A stretch of DNA of 39,911 bases, from positions 1-39,911 of the forward strand of contig JAPOTI010000035.1 of NCBI GenBank assembly GCA_026709265.1. Direction: 5' to 3'. Each line of letters begins with the position of its first letter. Position 1 is the stretch's first letter. The translations under genes were made by a program, and so were the position numbers. Under the pieces are notes generated by a model that worked only from the letters and a program-made list of their open reading frames with translations, had not been told where the DNA came from and made no database searches. This document shows positions 25,574 through 35,050 of this stretch, one piece after another. This DNA comes from Paracoccaceae bacterium. Lineage in GTDB: Bacteria; Pseudomonadota; Alphaproteobacteria; Rhodobacterales; Rhodobacteraceae.

Positions 25574-27183
25574 GACATCACCTGTCCGCCAAGCACCGTC
25601 GCTTTCACAGGAATATCGGCAAACTCTTCCGGGTGGGCATCCAGCGGATCGTTCTCAAGAATGCAGAAATCCGCAAACTTGCCGCATTGGATAGATCCGA
25701 TCAGGCCATCCATGTGCAAGACATGGGCGGCACCGAGCGTGATACAGCGTAATGCCTGCGCAACGGAAATTTTCTGCGTTTCTCCAAGTTGCCGCCCACC
25801 CGCGGTGATACGATTGACTGCACACCATGCCGTCCTGAGTGGATTGAGAGGTGTGACAGGCGCATCAGAATGAATTGCAAAGTCACCATCGAAAATCTGC
25901 CAGGCATCTGCACAGGCATCCATTCTTCGCGCACGATCCGGCCCGAGCGACGTGCTCCAGTGAATATCGCCAAAATAGTGGACATGATTGGCAAATAAAT
26001 TGACCGTCAAACCGAGTGCTTTCATCCGTTTGAATTGATCAATCCCTGCCAACTGAGCATGTTCAATCGTGTGCCGCAGGTCGGGATTGGGGCTGGCAGC
26101 GATCGCTGATTCATAAGCAGAAATACACAATTCAGTCGCGGCATCGCCGTTGGCATGGATATGTGTCTTGACCCCGGCCTGGTGCAGAATACGCACAGAA
26201 CGGCGGAAATCCTCAGGATCCATATTCCAGATCCCGCAATCTTTACCCGTCAGATAACCGGGTGATTTGAGCTGTGCAGTTCGTCCCTGAATGGCGCCGT
26301 CGGTAAACAATTTTGCTGCGCCGAGATGCAGCTTGCGCGTTGAGCGGTGCCTGAGAGCAACAGCTCGAGAAGCTGCTTCCTCTGGATCGATATTCGTTGC
26401 CGCCATGATCGGTGCATAGCGAACCGGAAACGCAGGATCTGCGGTGACTCTTTCAAGCATACGGGTTTCGGTATCAAGCAGGTCCGAATTGAGATCGGCA
26501 ATTGTGGTCACACCACTTATCCGGGCGAGTCGGCCATAGGCGCGCACTGAATCTTCATCGGACAAGTCCGAGAAAGTCAGACCGGCAAAGCCCAATACCG
26601 GCTCCATTGCAGCGAATTCCTGCAGTTCTCCGGTGAGCGTGCCGTCGTCAGCACGGCATATGCCTTCAATATTGCTGGATTCCGTGATTCCTGCACCATC
26701 CAGCGCGACACGATTGGCTGTCAACACATGGAAATTGGAATGCAGTATGATCACGGCCCGCCGTGTGGATAATCCATCGAGCATGTGTCGATTGATTTCC
26801 GGCCCTCTTACGAATTGTGGATCATAGCCCCAACCGATGATCGGACCGACTGCGTCATTATCCGATTCTTCGCGCAATTGCTCCAATATCCGGTCAGTTT
26901 CTGTGATCCCCTGCCAGACCCTGCCGTCCGGGTCTGTGCGTTCAAAATGACCGAGATAGCGATGACGCCAGATTCCCCCGGCCATAACATGTGCATGCGC
27001 CTCTATCAGGCCTGGCAGCATCACGTGATCGGCAAATCGGGCATCGATCTGATCCTCTCCCCACGCCTGCCCGCAGTCTGCGCCACCGACGGCGAGGACA
27101 ATCCCATCGCGCACCGCAACATGTGTTGCCTGTGGGCAGTTCGGATCCATGGTAATAATTTTTCGTGCCTGAAAAACGGCCAT
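25570..27183 (-). CDS. Amidohydrolase family protein (YtcJ-like)
   Basis: The protein of about 537 residues has the metal-binding IEAHAHVMAGG near the N-terminus, HANGDAATE, HTIEHAQL in the barrel and the late IHSDAPVTPLNP, the order of YtcJ-like amidohydrolases. These hydrolyse C-N bonds such as N-substituted formamides. ATG 27183 follows GGGGAAC and starts with MAVFQARKIITMD; the frame stays open upstream without a good site. It is the first gene of an operon with the M81 peptidase and is divergent from the peptide ABC importer. Confidence 0.9.
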   Translation of the reverse strand: MAVFQARKIITMDPNCPQATHVAVRDGIVLAVGGADCGQAWGEDQIDARFADHVMLPGLIEAHAHVMAGGIWRHRYLGHFERTDPDGRVWQGITETDRILEQLREESDNDAVGPIIGWGYDPQFVRGPEINRHMLDGLSTRRAVIILHSNFHVLTANRVALDGAGITESSNIEGICRADDGTLTGELQEFAAMEPVLGFAGLTFSDLSDEDSVRAYGRLARISGVTTIADLNSDLLDTETRMLERVTADPAFPVRYAPIMAATNIDPEEAASRAVALRHRSTRKLHLGAAKLFTDGAIQGRTAQLKSPGYLTGKDCGIWNMDPEDFRRSVRILHQAGVKTHIHANGDAATELCISAYESAIAASPNPDLRHTIEHAQLAGIDQFKRMKALGLTVNLFANHVHYFGDIHWSTSLGPDRARRMDACADAWQIFDGDFAIHSDAPVTPLNPLRTAWCAVNRITAGGRQLGETQKISVAQALRCITLGAAHVLHMDGLIGSIQCGKFADFCILENDPLDAHPEEFADIPVKATVLGGQVMS

Positions 27184-27963
27184 CAGTTCCCCGTGGATTT
27201 GCTGCTGGAAATAGAAACGCGGTAACGCTCTGACAGGCACCTGCGCCAGCCAATGCCCGATTCGATGCCGACTCGTCCGCACACGATTTCTGCCCGGCTG
27301 CAGGTCGCTCTGGGCGAAATCCACTCACAATTGCCCGCAATCGTGGGAGAGATCATCTCGTCAATCCTGTTCATATTGTGACCTATTAACCCACGCCGCC
27401 CGGTTGATATGAATGACTTGTCGGGGACACTTATCATATTTCGGGATGATAAATTCAAATAGACATGAGTCCTCGGCGAAAGCGATGGGGCTTCGCGACT
27501 GTCTCCAGACCGCAGGCGTCGGATGATCGCCAGGCTTTGGCATCGCACGACACCCTCCGGGGCGGCGACCCGAACGCAGCAAGAGACCGCTCTTCTGGCA
27601 AACTGCGTATTTCGCAAGGTCGGCCTGAAAGCTGGAATACGCTGCGATGCAGCCAGCGGTGTCTTTCCCGGTCCATTCCGTTTGCCGGCGTGGTTCAGAC
27701 TCCATTTCTCACCTGCTCCATCCGCCTGCTTCTTTTGCGCCAGACTACGAGAAGCCCCTATAATGTGCCGGATGAATTCCAGCATCCACTGCGACAACCA
27801 GAAACAATATCTGGTTGCTTCACCAATCGGCTTCCAATAAGCTGCAAAAGACGAGCAGATTGTCGGAAAGAACATCTAGCGGGCGCGGTCAGAGTGCAGC
27901 CGTTGTCCTTGGTCAAATTAATCTGCGAGACTCAGCCGCTCACATTTCAACTCGAGGGACTTG
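27184..27963. other. Long divergent intergenic region before the ABC importer
   Basis: These 780 bases separate the amidohydrolase operon from the importer operon. Several frames are open on both strands (for example reverse 27361-27705 and forward 27523-27840), but none resembles a protein I know and none has a good start. A strong promoter (27735-27764) and a small hairpin in the leader are described separately. The part 27400-27720 holds nothing I can assign. Confidence 0.5.
27735..27764 (+). promoter_or_regulatory. Strong promoter of the peptide importer operon
   Basis: TTGCGC (27735-27740), an 18-base spacer and a perfect TATAAT (27759-27764) predict a start near 27771 and a leader of about 190 bases. 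CAACCAG (27795-27801) and CTGGTTG (27811-27817) form a seven-base-pair hairpin early in that leader. Confidence 0.65.
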
Positions 27964-29538
27964 ATGATGAAACTCATGAATAGACTCAAACCCATAATCG
28001 CGACGCTGGCGACTGCGACAATCGGTTCGATTGCGGTTTCCGAAACCGTCTTACGCGTTATCCCGCATGCCGATCTGAAGAATCTGGATCCCATCTGGAC
28101 CACCGCCTATATTTCGCGCAATCATGGTTACATGATTTACGACACACTCTTTTCCATGGATGAGAATTTCACCCCGCAGCCGCAGATGGTGGACAGCTAC
28201 AGCAGTTCCGACGATGGTATGGAATGGACCTTTACCCTGCGCGACGGTCTCACCTTTCATGACGGTTCTCCGGTGACCAGCGAAGATGTGATTGCCTCGC
28301 TGGAACGCTGGGGGAAACGCGATGGTATGGGCCAACAGCTGTTCAGTAACCTGGCGAGTCTGGAAGCACAGGATGATCAAACTTTTGTTCTGAAGCTGGC
28401 TTCGCCTTTCGGGCTGGTCCTGGAAGCGCTGGGTAAGATTTCTTCCAATGTCCCCTTCATCATGCCGAAAGAGGTCGCGGCGACTGATCCGTTTGAACAA
28501 ATTACCGACTATACGGGTTCGGGTCCGTTTGTGTTCCAGGAAGACGAGTGGGTTCCAGGATCGCAGGTGGTCTACACAAAGTTTGAAGGTTATGTGCCAC
28601 GAAGCGAGCCCGTTTCGGCCGCATCAGGCGGCAAGATTGCGGGCGTTGACAAGGTGATCTGGACTTATTTCCCGGATCAGACGACCGCTGTCAATGCCCT
28701 CATGGCTGGCGAGGTCGATTATTTTGAACGACCCAGCAATGACCTGATGGCCATTCTTGAAACCAACCCGGATGTGGTTGTCGAAGTTAACGATCCGCTC
28801 GGGAATATCGGCTTTGCCCGTTTCAACCATCTGTTGCCGCCGTTCGATGATGTTGACGTGCGGCGGGCCGCAATCCTGGCGATGAATCAGCCCGACTATC
28901 TCGCGGCTGCATTTGGCGACGAACAATTCTGGATGACCTGCTTTTCTGTCTATCCGTGTGGAACACCATTCGCGAGCGAAATCGCTTCCGAGGGTATCAA
29001 GACCGGATCTGTCGAGGATGCAAAAGAGGCGCTGGCGAAAACTGGATATGATGGCACGCCCGTGGTGATTATGCAGCCGACTGACATCCCCGCCCTTTCG
29101 GTATTCTCGCTGGTCACGGCCGAGAAACTCAGAGATGCCGGGTTTACCGTTGAAGTGCAGGCAATGGACTGGGCGACCTTGACATCGCGCCGTGCGAGCC
29201 GCGAGCCGGTCTCAGAAGGTGGTTGGAATATGTTCCACACCTGGTGGATCGGGGCAGATGTCATGAACCCGATGGCCATCGCCTTTTCGGGTGACCCTGA
29301 CGCCGGCTGGTTTGGTTGGCCAACCGATCCTGAACTTGAGGAAGCCCGCAAAGCCTTCGCTGTCGCCGAGACAACAGAAGAAAAGGCTGCGCAGGCGCAC
29401 AGAGCTCAGGAGCGTCTCTGGACAATCGCTGCATCGGGCCAGCTTGGACAATTCTTCACACCGGTCGCTTACCGAAACTCGGTCAAGGGATTGATAAAAT
29501 CGCCGGTGGAATTCTACTGGAACATCACGATCGAGTAA
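27964..29538 (+). CDS. Peptide/dipeptide-type ABC transporter substrate-binding protein (SBP_bac_5)
   Basis: Family-5 binding proteins catch peptides, nickel or opines in the periplasm. The precursor of about 524 residues begins with a signal peptide (MKLMNRLKPIIATLATATIG, cleavage probably near residue 27) and has ADLKNLDPIW, YDTLFSMDE and WTFTLRDGLTFHDGSPVTSEDV, the family signature. ATG 27964 or 27967 follows GAGGGA. It heads an operon with two permeases and a double ATPase. Confidence 0.95.
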   Translation: MMKLMNRLKPIIATLATATIGSIAVSETVLRVIPHADLKNLDPIWTTAYISRNHGYMIYDTLFSMDENFTPQPQMVDSYSSSDDGMEWTFTLRDGLTFHDGSPVTSEDVIASLERWGKRDGMGQQLFSNLASLEAQDDQTFVLKLASPFGLVLEALGKISSNVPFIMPKEVAATDPFEQITDYTGSGPFVFQEDEWVPGSQVVYTKFEGYVPRSEPVSAASGGKIAGVDKVIWTYFPDQTTAVNALMAGEVDYFERPSNDLMAILETNPDVVVEVNDPLGNIGFARFNHLLPPFDDVDVRRAAILAMNQPDYLAAAFGDEQFWMTCFSVYPCGTPFASEIASEGIKTGSVEDAKEALAKTGYDGTPVVIMQPTDIPALSVFSLVTAEKLRDAGFTVEVQAMDWATLTSRRASREPVSEGGWNMFHTWWIGADVMNPMAIAFSGDPDAGWFGWPTDPELEEARKAFAVAETTEEKAAQAHRAQERLWTIAASGQLGQFFTPVAYRNSVKGLIKSPVEFYWNITIE

Positions 29539-29605
29539 TTTCGACTTCGATTGACGCAGCTGTGCTCGGAAACCCATTTCGGGCACAGCGCCATTTTGTT
29601 GATCC

Positions 29606-30550
29606 ATGCTGAACTACATCGCCGTTCGGATCCTGTCGACGGTGCCGGTCATGGGCATCGTCGCCTTGTTCGTGTTTATCCTCCTGCGTTTGGCACCGGG
29701 AGATCCTGCTGCCGTCATTGCAGGAGATTATGCGACTGCTGAGGATGTTGAACGGATTCGCCAGCAGCTCGGTCTGACCGATCCCCTGCTGATCCAGTTT
29801 TTCCGCTGGCTTGGTGATATCCTGCAAGGTGATCTCGGGACGTCGATTTTTTCCAATAAACCGGTGACCGTCCTGATTGCGCAGAGGCTTGAACCGACAT
29901 TACTTCTCGCCCTGACCACCATCATCTTTTCCATTCTCGTCGCAGTTCCGCTGGGTACCATCGCCGCCTATCGGTCAGGCAGCGCGATCGACCGGCTCGC
30001 AATGCTCTTTTCAGTCGGGGGGTTTTCAATTCCGGTTTTTGTACTTGGCTATATCCTGATCTATGTCTTTTCGATGCAGTTGAAATTGCTGCCGGTACAG
30101 GGATACAAATCGCCCTTCACCGAGGGAATCGGGCCGTTTCTCAGCCATATTGCTTTACCCACACTCACCCTGAGCGTCATCTTCATTGCGTTGATTTCGC
30201 GCATGACACGGGCATCGGTCACAGAAGTTCTGGAAGAGGACTATATTCGCACGGCGCGGGCGAAAGGTCAGTCAGAACTGCGCATTCTTCTCCGCCATGC
30301 ATTGCGCAATGCGGCAGTTCCCATCGTGACCGTCATCGGGATCGGCATTGCGTTGCTGATCGGCGGCGTTGTTGTCACTGAAAGCGTGTTCAACATTCCG
30401 GGTCTGGGTCGCCTCGTCCTGGATGCCGTTCTGGCACGCGATTACCCGATCATTCAGGGCCTCATCCTGTTCTTCAGTTTCGTCTATATCTTCGTCAATC
30501 TGATCATAGATCTATGTTACACACTGCTTGATCCGAGGATAAAATATTGA
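29606..30550 (+). CDS. Peptide ABC transporter permease (DppB-like)
   Basis: The 314-residue inner-membrane protein has about six membrane segments, a conserved first-segment region with LLRLAPGDPA, and the permease EAA-type loop TRASVTEVLEEDYIRTARAKG. It forms the channel with the DppC-like partner. It starts 67 bases after the binding protein gene and its stop overlaps the next start. Confidence 0.95.
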   Translation: MLNYIAVRILSTVPVMGIVALFVFILLRLAPGDPAAVIAGDYATAEDVERIRQQLGLTDPLLIQFFRWLGDILQGDLGTSIFSNKPVTVLIAQRLEPTLLLALTTIIFSILVAVPLGTIAAYRSGSAIDRLAMLFSVGGFSIPVFVLGYILIYVFSMQLKLLPVQGYKSPFTEGIGPFLSHIALPTLTLSVIFIALISRMTRASVTEVLEEDYIRTARAKGQSELRILLRHALRNAAVPIVTVIGIGIALLIGGVVVTESVFNIPGLGRLVLDAVLARDYPIIQGLILFFSFVYIFVNLIIDLCYTLLDPRIKY

Positions 30551-31410
30551 GCGGTGAGGCAGCAGCGGCGCGCAGCGACCCCGCCCCATTGCGCATATTC
30601 CTGTCCCATCCTGGCGTATTGTTTGGTGGAATGACCCTGGCAGGGATCGTCCTGCTGACCGGGATTGGACCCGTATTCGCAACAGATCCCGTCTCAATCA
30701 ACCCGTTGAATCGTCTCAAGCCGCCCGGTGCAGGGGGATTTTTCGGAACTGATATGCTCGGCAGAGACGTCTTCAGCCGGGTTCTCAATGGTGGCAGGAT
30801 GTCCTTGACTGTTGGTTTGGCCGTCGCCTTCCTGTCGGTCACGATCGGTCTCACATTGGGGCTGATCGCCGGTTATATCCGCTCCCTGGATGCCGTGATC
30901 ATGCGGGTGATGGATGGTCTGATGTCGATACCGGCGATCCTGCTCGCCATCGCCATGATTGCACTGTCCGGTGCCACTCTCACCACCGTCATTGTGGCAA
31001 TCGTTATCCCCGAGATCCCACGCGTGGTACGTCTTGTCCGTTCGGTGGTGTTGACGGTACGCGAGGAACCCTATGTCGAAGCGGCGATTGCGGCAGGAAC
31101 CCGGACATTTCAGATCATGCGGCGGCATATTCTCCCGAATACTGTGGCTCCGCTGATCGTTCAGGCGACCTACATTTGCGGTTCAGCCATGCTTCTGGAG
31201 GCCATTCTCGGATTCCTTGGTGCTGGCATTCCACCGGAGATACCGTCCTGGGGAAATATCATGGCCGAGGGACGCACCTACTTTCAACTGACGCCATGGA
31301 TCATCTTTTTTCCAGGTCTTGCCCTGGCACTTGCCGTCCTTGCAGTCAATTTCATCGGCGATGGATTGCGCGATACGCTTGATCCGCGCATTGCGAGAAC
31401 CATGCGGTGA
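30547..31410 (+). CDS. Peptide ABC transporter permease (DppC-like)
   Basis: The 287-residue membrane protein has the DppC features FGTDMLGRDVFSRVLNGGR, an EAA loop (REEPYVEAAIAAGTRTFQIM) and the end DGLRDTLDPR. The TTG start at 30547 overlaps the preceding stop (TTGA), and the gene's own stop overlaps the ATPase start (GTGA), so all three genes are translationally coupled. Confidence 0.94.
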   Translation: MSGEAAAARSDPAPLRIFLSHPGVLFGGMTLAGIVLLTGIGPVFATDPVSINPLNRLKPPGAGGFFGTDMLGRDVFSRVLNGGRMSLTVGLAVAFLSVTIGLTLGLIAGYIRSLDAVIMRVMDGLMSIPAILLAIAMIALSGATLTTVIVAIVIPEIPRVVRLVRSVVLTVREEPYVEAAIAAGTRTFQIMRRHILPNTVAPLIVQATYICGSAMLLEAILGFLGAGIPPEIPSWGNIMAEGRTYFQLTPWIIFFPGLALALAVLAVNFIGDGLRDTLDPRIARTMR

Positions 31411-33020
31411 CCACGATTCTCGACATTCAGGATCTGTCGGTCAGCCTCCCGCCGGGGGGCGATCGTGAATTCGCGATCGAGGAGGTCTCACTCACCGTCG
31501 ATTCCTGCGAAATCGTCTGCGTCGTGGGTGAGAGCGGATCCGGTAAGTCAGTCACCGCATTCTCAGTCATGGGACTGCTCGACCGCCGTGCCCTCAACCC
31601 GGTGGCAGGAACCATTCGCCTCGCGGATAAAGATCTGCTGACGATCGACGATCGGACATTACGCCAATTGCGCGGCGAACGGGTATCGATGATTTTCCAG
31701 GAACCAATGACTGCCCTCAATCCAGTCATGCGCGTTGGTGACCAGATCGCTGAGACGCTGGAAATTCATACTGGATTGTCGTCAACACAACGCCACGCGC
31801 GGGTTCTACAGGCGCTTGCCGATGTTCAGCTGCCGGATCCCAAGTCACTCGCCATTTCCTATCCGCATCAGCTTTCCGGCGGTCAGCGGCAGCGGATCAT
31901 GATCGCCATGGCGCTCATCCTCGAGCCGAAGTTGCTGATTGCCGATGAACCGACGACGGCACTTGATGTCACCACCCAGGCAAAAATTCTTGCCCTCATC
32001 AAACAGCTCCAGTCGTCGCGTGGTATGGGAGTGCTCTTCATTACGCACGATTTTGGTGTCGTTGCAGAGATCGCCGATCGCGTCATTGTCATGCAGAATG
32101 GCCGCATTGTCGAACAGGGACAGGTCGATCATCTGCTCAATGCACCAAAACATCCCTATACCCGGTTGCTGATTGATGCGGTGCCGTCCATGACACCGCC
32201 TGAACGCCGCCATTCAAATGACAAGGAAGCGCTGGCTGCGAACCGAATTCACAAGATCTATGGAAAGAGTGGCTGGTTCGGCCGGGGTCGTGTCGTGCAT
32301 GCCGCCCAGGATATCTCGCTCACATTGCGCCGCGGCGAAACATTGGGCATCGTTGGTGAAAGCGGATCCGGCAAATCCACCGTGGCACGCTGTATCATGC
32401 GGTTGATCGACCCCACTTCCGGTGAAATTCTGATTGACTCCATTGATATCGCCGCGCTGCGACAAAGCGAACTGCGGCGGTTTCGCCATCAAATCCAGAT
32501 TATCTTCCAGGATCCGTACCGGTCTTTGAATCCCCGCCGGACAGTCGGCGATTCCATTGTCGAAGGGCCAATGAATTTTGGTGTCGCTGCAGTGGAAGCC
32601 TGGGAGCGGGCGCGCGAACTCATGGAAACCGTCGGGTTGTCAGCCGAGTCGCTCAGCCGTTTTCCGCATCAATTCTCCGGCGGGCAACGGCAACGGATTT
32701 GTATTGCGCGCGCACTGGCGATGAAGCCGCGCATTCTCATTGCCGACGAAGCCGTCTCAGCCCTGGATGTATCGGTACAGGCTCAGGTTCTGGACTTGCT
32801 TGATGATGTGCGGCAGGAATTCCAGTTGGCAATGCTGTTCATCACCCATGACCTGCGCGTCGCCGCACAGATTTGTGACCGGATTATGGTCATGCAGGAT
32901 GGGCAGCTGGTCGAGAGGGGATCCACGGCGACTGTCTATGCCAATCCCCAACAACAATATACGCGCGAACTTCTGGCAGCGGCCCCTGGTCGTCGCAAAT
33001 TTCCGCAGAAGGTGGGATGA
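31407..33020 (+). CDS. Double-domain peptide ABC transporter ATPase (DppD-DppF fusion)
   Basis: The 537-residue protein has two complete ABC domains. The first has GESGSGKS (residues 41-48), LSGGQRQRI and LLIADEPTTALD; the second has GESGSGKS (about 315-322), FSGGQRQRI and ILIADEAVSALD. It replaces the separate DppD and DppF subunits and powers both permeases. In the second Walker B the usual EPTSAL is EAVSAL, a known variation. Start GTG 31407 overlaps the permease stop. Confidence 0.95.
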   Translation: MTTILDIQDLSVSLPPGGDREFAIEEVSLTVDSCEIVCVVGESGSGKSVTAFSVMGLLDRRALNPVAGTIRLADKDLLTIDDRTLRQLRGERVSMIFQEPMTALNPVMRVGDQIAETLEIHTGLSSTQRHARVLQALADVQLPDPKSLAISYPHQLSGGQRQRIMIAMALILEPKLLIADEPTTALDVTTQAKILALIKQLQSSRGMGVLFITHDFGVVAEIADRVIVMQNGRIVEQGQVDHLLNAPKHPYTRLLIDAVPSMTPPERRHSNDKEALAANRIHKIYGKSGWFGRGRVVHAAQDISLTLRRGETLGIVGESGSGKSTVARCIMRLIDPTSGEILIDSIDIAALRQSELRRFRHQIQIIFQDPYRSLNPRRTVGDSIVEGPMNFGVAAVEAWERARELMETVGLSAESLSRFPHQFSGGQRQRICIARALAMKPRILIADEAVSALDVSVQAQVLDLLDDVRQEFQLAMLFITHDLRVAAQICDRIMVMQDGQLVERGSTATVYANPQQQYTRELLAAAPGRRKFPQKVG

Positions 33021-33036
33021 TCAATTGATCATCCCA
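33013..33036. terminator. Perfect 24-base palindrome holding the stop codons of two convergent genes
   Basis: Bases 33013-33036 form a perfect palindrome with two 12-base arms centred on AATT. The TGA of the ATPase gene (33018-33020) and the TGA of the amidase gene on the other strand (33029-33031) are mirror images inside it. It could act as a bidirectional end-of-transcript hairpin, but there is no T-run on either side. Confidence 0.5.
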
Positions 33037-34477
33037 TGATCGGATCAATCGGACTGCTGCCCAGGTCAAGCCTTCTTTCAATTTCAAGAGCAGCCCGGAG
33101 CAGTCTTGCTTCATTTCGTGGCCCGGCGATGAGTTGAATACCGACTGGAAGGCCGTCACCTGTAAAACCTGCCGGAAGCGACAGTGATGGCAGGCCAGCA
33201 ACCGTCGCGAGGAACGAAAACCGCAACCAGTCGACATAATCATGCATCTTGACGCCATCAACCTCGCGGGGATATTCAATGTCAACCGGTCCCGGCGCAA
33301 TTCCGGTATTGGGCATAGCCAGAACATCAAAATCCTCAAAAAAGCGCCGCATCGTATGATAGATCCGCGTTTTGCCGCGCAATCCCTGATAAATCTGGCT
33401 GGCGTCGAGATTGCGACCAAAATCAACATTCTCGCGCAGGGTGCGTTTGAAATGACGTTTCGCCGCTGCCGGGAGATTGTCGGTCACCGCACCATAGTGA
33501 ATACCGCGCAGAGTGAGATAGATTTCGTTCAATCGTTGCAGTTCTGGATAGGATTCCACGATCTCCAGACGCCGATCCGGCAGCTTATGTATTGCGCCTC
33601 TCAGCGTGTCACGAATTTCCTTTTCCACCGGCGCAAAACCGCCAAGATCTTCGGTGAAAGCGATCTTGATTGATCCGGGGTCGGTTTCCAGAATCGCCTG
33701 GAATGGGACCGTTGGTTCAGGAAGGCTGATCGGATGACGCACATCAAATCCGCACATTGAATCAAGAAACAACGCGACATCACCAACATTGCGTGCCATT
33801 GGCCCCTGAACAGGTTCGAGGGAAAAAGCAGAGTCAACGGGGCCGCCGCCAGCACGACCCGGGCTTGGGCGCAAGCCGACAACGGCGCAAAACGAGGCCG
33901 GTGTTCGTAGCGATCCTGCCAGATCTGATCCATGGCACAGCCAGAACTGCCCGGTCGCCAGGGCCGCCGCAGAACCACCTGATGAACCGCCGGCATTGCA
34001 TGCAATATTATAGGGGTTTCGCGTGATCCCGAAGACCTCGTTGAAGGTGTTGGCCCCCGCGCCGAATTCGGGTGTGTTGGTCTTGCCACCGATAACAGCG
34101 CCGCGTTTCTCAAGTCGTTCAATCAGTGCGTCGCTCTTTTGCGGGATGTTGGTCTTGAGCGCGGGACTGCCACACGTATTGGGAATACCGGCCACATCAA
34201 TCAGATCCTTGATCCCGATCGTCAACCCGGCGAGCCAACCCGGATGATCTTCGGACTCACGGGCATGCGCCGGGAGTCGATCGATCGACGCCTGAGCCCG
34301 CTCCGCACACTGAATGACAGTGGCGTTAACAGGCCCATTAACCGCGGCGATTCTGTCAAGTGCCGCCTGCAACACTTCATGTGGTGACACATCACCCGCC
34401 TTGAGCAGGCGAACCACTTCCCGCGCTGACTTGGCACAAAGATCAGATCCGCTGTAATCTACCGGTGGTCGCACCAT
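33029..34477 (-). CDS. Amidase (amidase signature family)
   Basis: Amidase-signature enzymes hydrolyse amide bonds with a Ser-cisSer-Lys triad. The protein of about 482 residues shows the lysine in TIGIKDL, the glycine/serine-rich CNAGGSSGGSAAALATG with the cis-Ser and the nucleophile in HGSDLAGSLRTPASF. ATG 34477 has GGGGAG upstream; an ATG at 34483 is too close to that site. It faces the importer operon and is the likely end-step enzyme for the imported compound. A GatA role is unlikely because no gatB or gatC is nearby. Confidence 0.93.
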   Translation of the reverse strand: MVRPPVDYSGSDLCAKSAREVVRLLKAGDVSPHEVLQAALDRIAAVNGPVNATVIQCAERAQASIDRLPAHARESEDHPGWLAGLTIGIKDLIDVAGIPNTCGSPALKTNIPQKSDALIERLEKRGAVIGGKTNTPEFGAGANTFNEVFGITRNPYNIACNAGGSSGGSAAALATGQFWLCHGSDLAGSLRTPASFCAVVGLRPSPGRAGGGPVDSAFSLEPVQGPMARNVGDVALFLDSMCGFDVRHPISLPEPTVPFQAILETDPGSIKIAFTEDLGGFAPVEKEIRDTLRGAIHKLPDRRLEIVESYPELQRLNEIYLTLRGIHYGAVTDNLPAAAKRHFKRTLRENVDFGRNLDASQIYQGLRGKTRIYHTMRRFFEDFDVLAMPNTGIAPGPVDIEYPREVDGVKMHDYVDWLRFSFLATVAGLPSLSLPAGFTGDGLPVGIQLIAGPRNEARLLRAALEIERRLDLGSSPIDPIMG

Positions 34478-34574
34478 GAACATCTCTCCCCGATCGTGTG
34501 GCGATTGCATCATCGCCATGAATGCCCGCGGGAAAGAACCCGGATTCCCAGGGCACTGCATTTAGGACCGATAA

Positions 34575-34838
34575 ATGAAATCGCACCCGATCGCACGCGC
34601 CACACCGACCCGCGCCACGCCGCCGGTGGTGATCATCGCCGAGAGGCCGCTCGCTGCCTTCTGGCTGCAGGATCGGGCCAATGCCCTCTGTCTCGCGACG
34701 GTCAGCACTCTCGATAAATGCCCCCTCTGGCCGCTGGTCCCGGGGGTGGACATGGTGATCGAGGCCGATGGCGATACTGCCGGCAAACGTGCTTCGCTGC
34801 TCCGCGCCCGTCTGCAGGCGAATGATTGGGGTGGATGA
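34575..34838 (+). pseudogene. Toprim-domain fragment of a primase-like protein
   Basis: The 87-residue frame contains VVIIAERPLAAFWLQ and, later, VIEADGDTAGKRASLL. An early Glu on a hydrophobic strand followed by a DxDxAG motif is the Toprim pattern of plasmid and phage primases or primase-helicases. Here only the Toprim core remains, with no zinc-binding or helicase part, so it is probably a remnant. It fits the replication-related fragments that follow. Confidence 0.5.
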
Positions 34839-34883
34839 TCGCGCGTCAGCAGGATCAGACAGTGCAACCTGCACTGCCCCGTC

Positions 34884-34917
34884 CACGCATCTGTGCACGT
34901 ATGCGTACAGATGCGTG
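34884..34917. promoter_or_regulatory. Large inverted repeat upstream of the replication initiator
   Basis: CACGCATCTGT (34884-34894) and ACAGATGCGTG (34907-34917) are perfect 11-base arms around a 12-base spacer that itself contains GTATGCGT. It lies about 130 bases before the initiator start and could be an initiator-binding operator or origin element. Confidence 0.5.
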
Positions 34918-35050
34918 ACTTCCCGCGTTACAACCGAATTATGTGTTCAGATTGTCCAAGCAGGGTTGGAAGAAAAAGCCTTTTGCGTTCTTAAAACACC
35001 ACTTCGCATCTGGTAGGGTGATTCAACCGTCCCGTTCTGGAGTCGTGATC

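Noticed and set aside
27460-27500. ATGAGTCC...CGAAAG reminiscent of a hammerhead ribozyme
   Set aside because: The conserved CTGATGA core is missing and the required helices cannot be drawn.
27183-27875. Reverse-strand 230-codon open frame extending the amidohydrolase region
   Set aside because: It lies in another frame from the amidohydrolase, has no recognisable motifs, and stops just at that gene's start.
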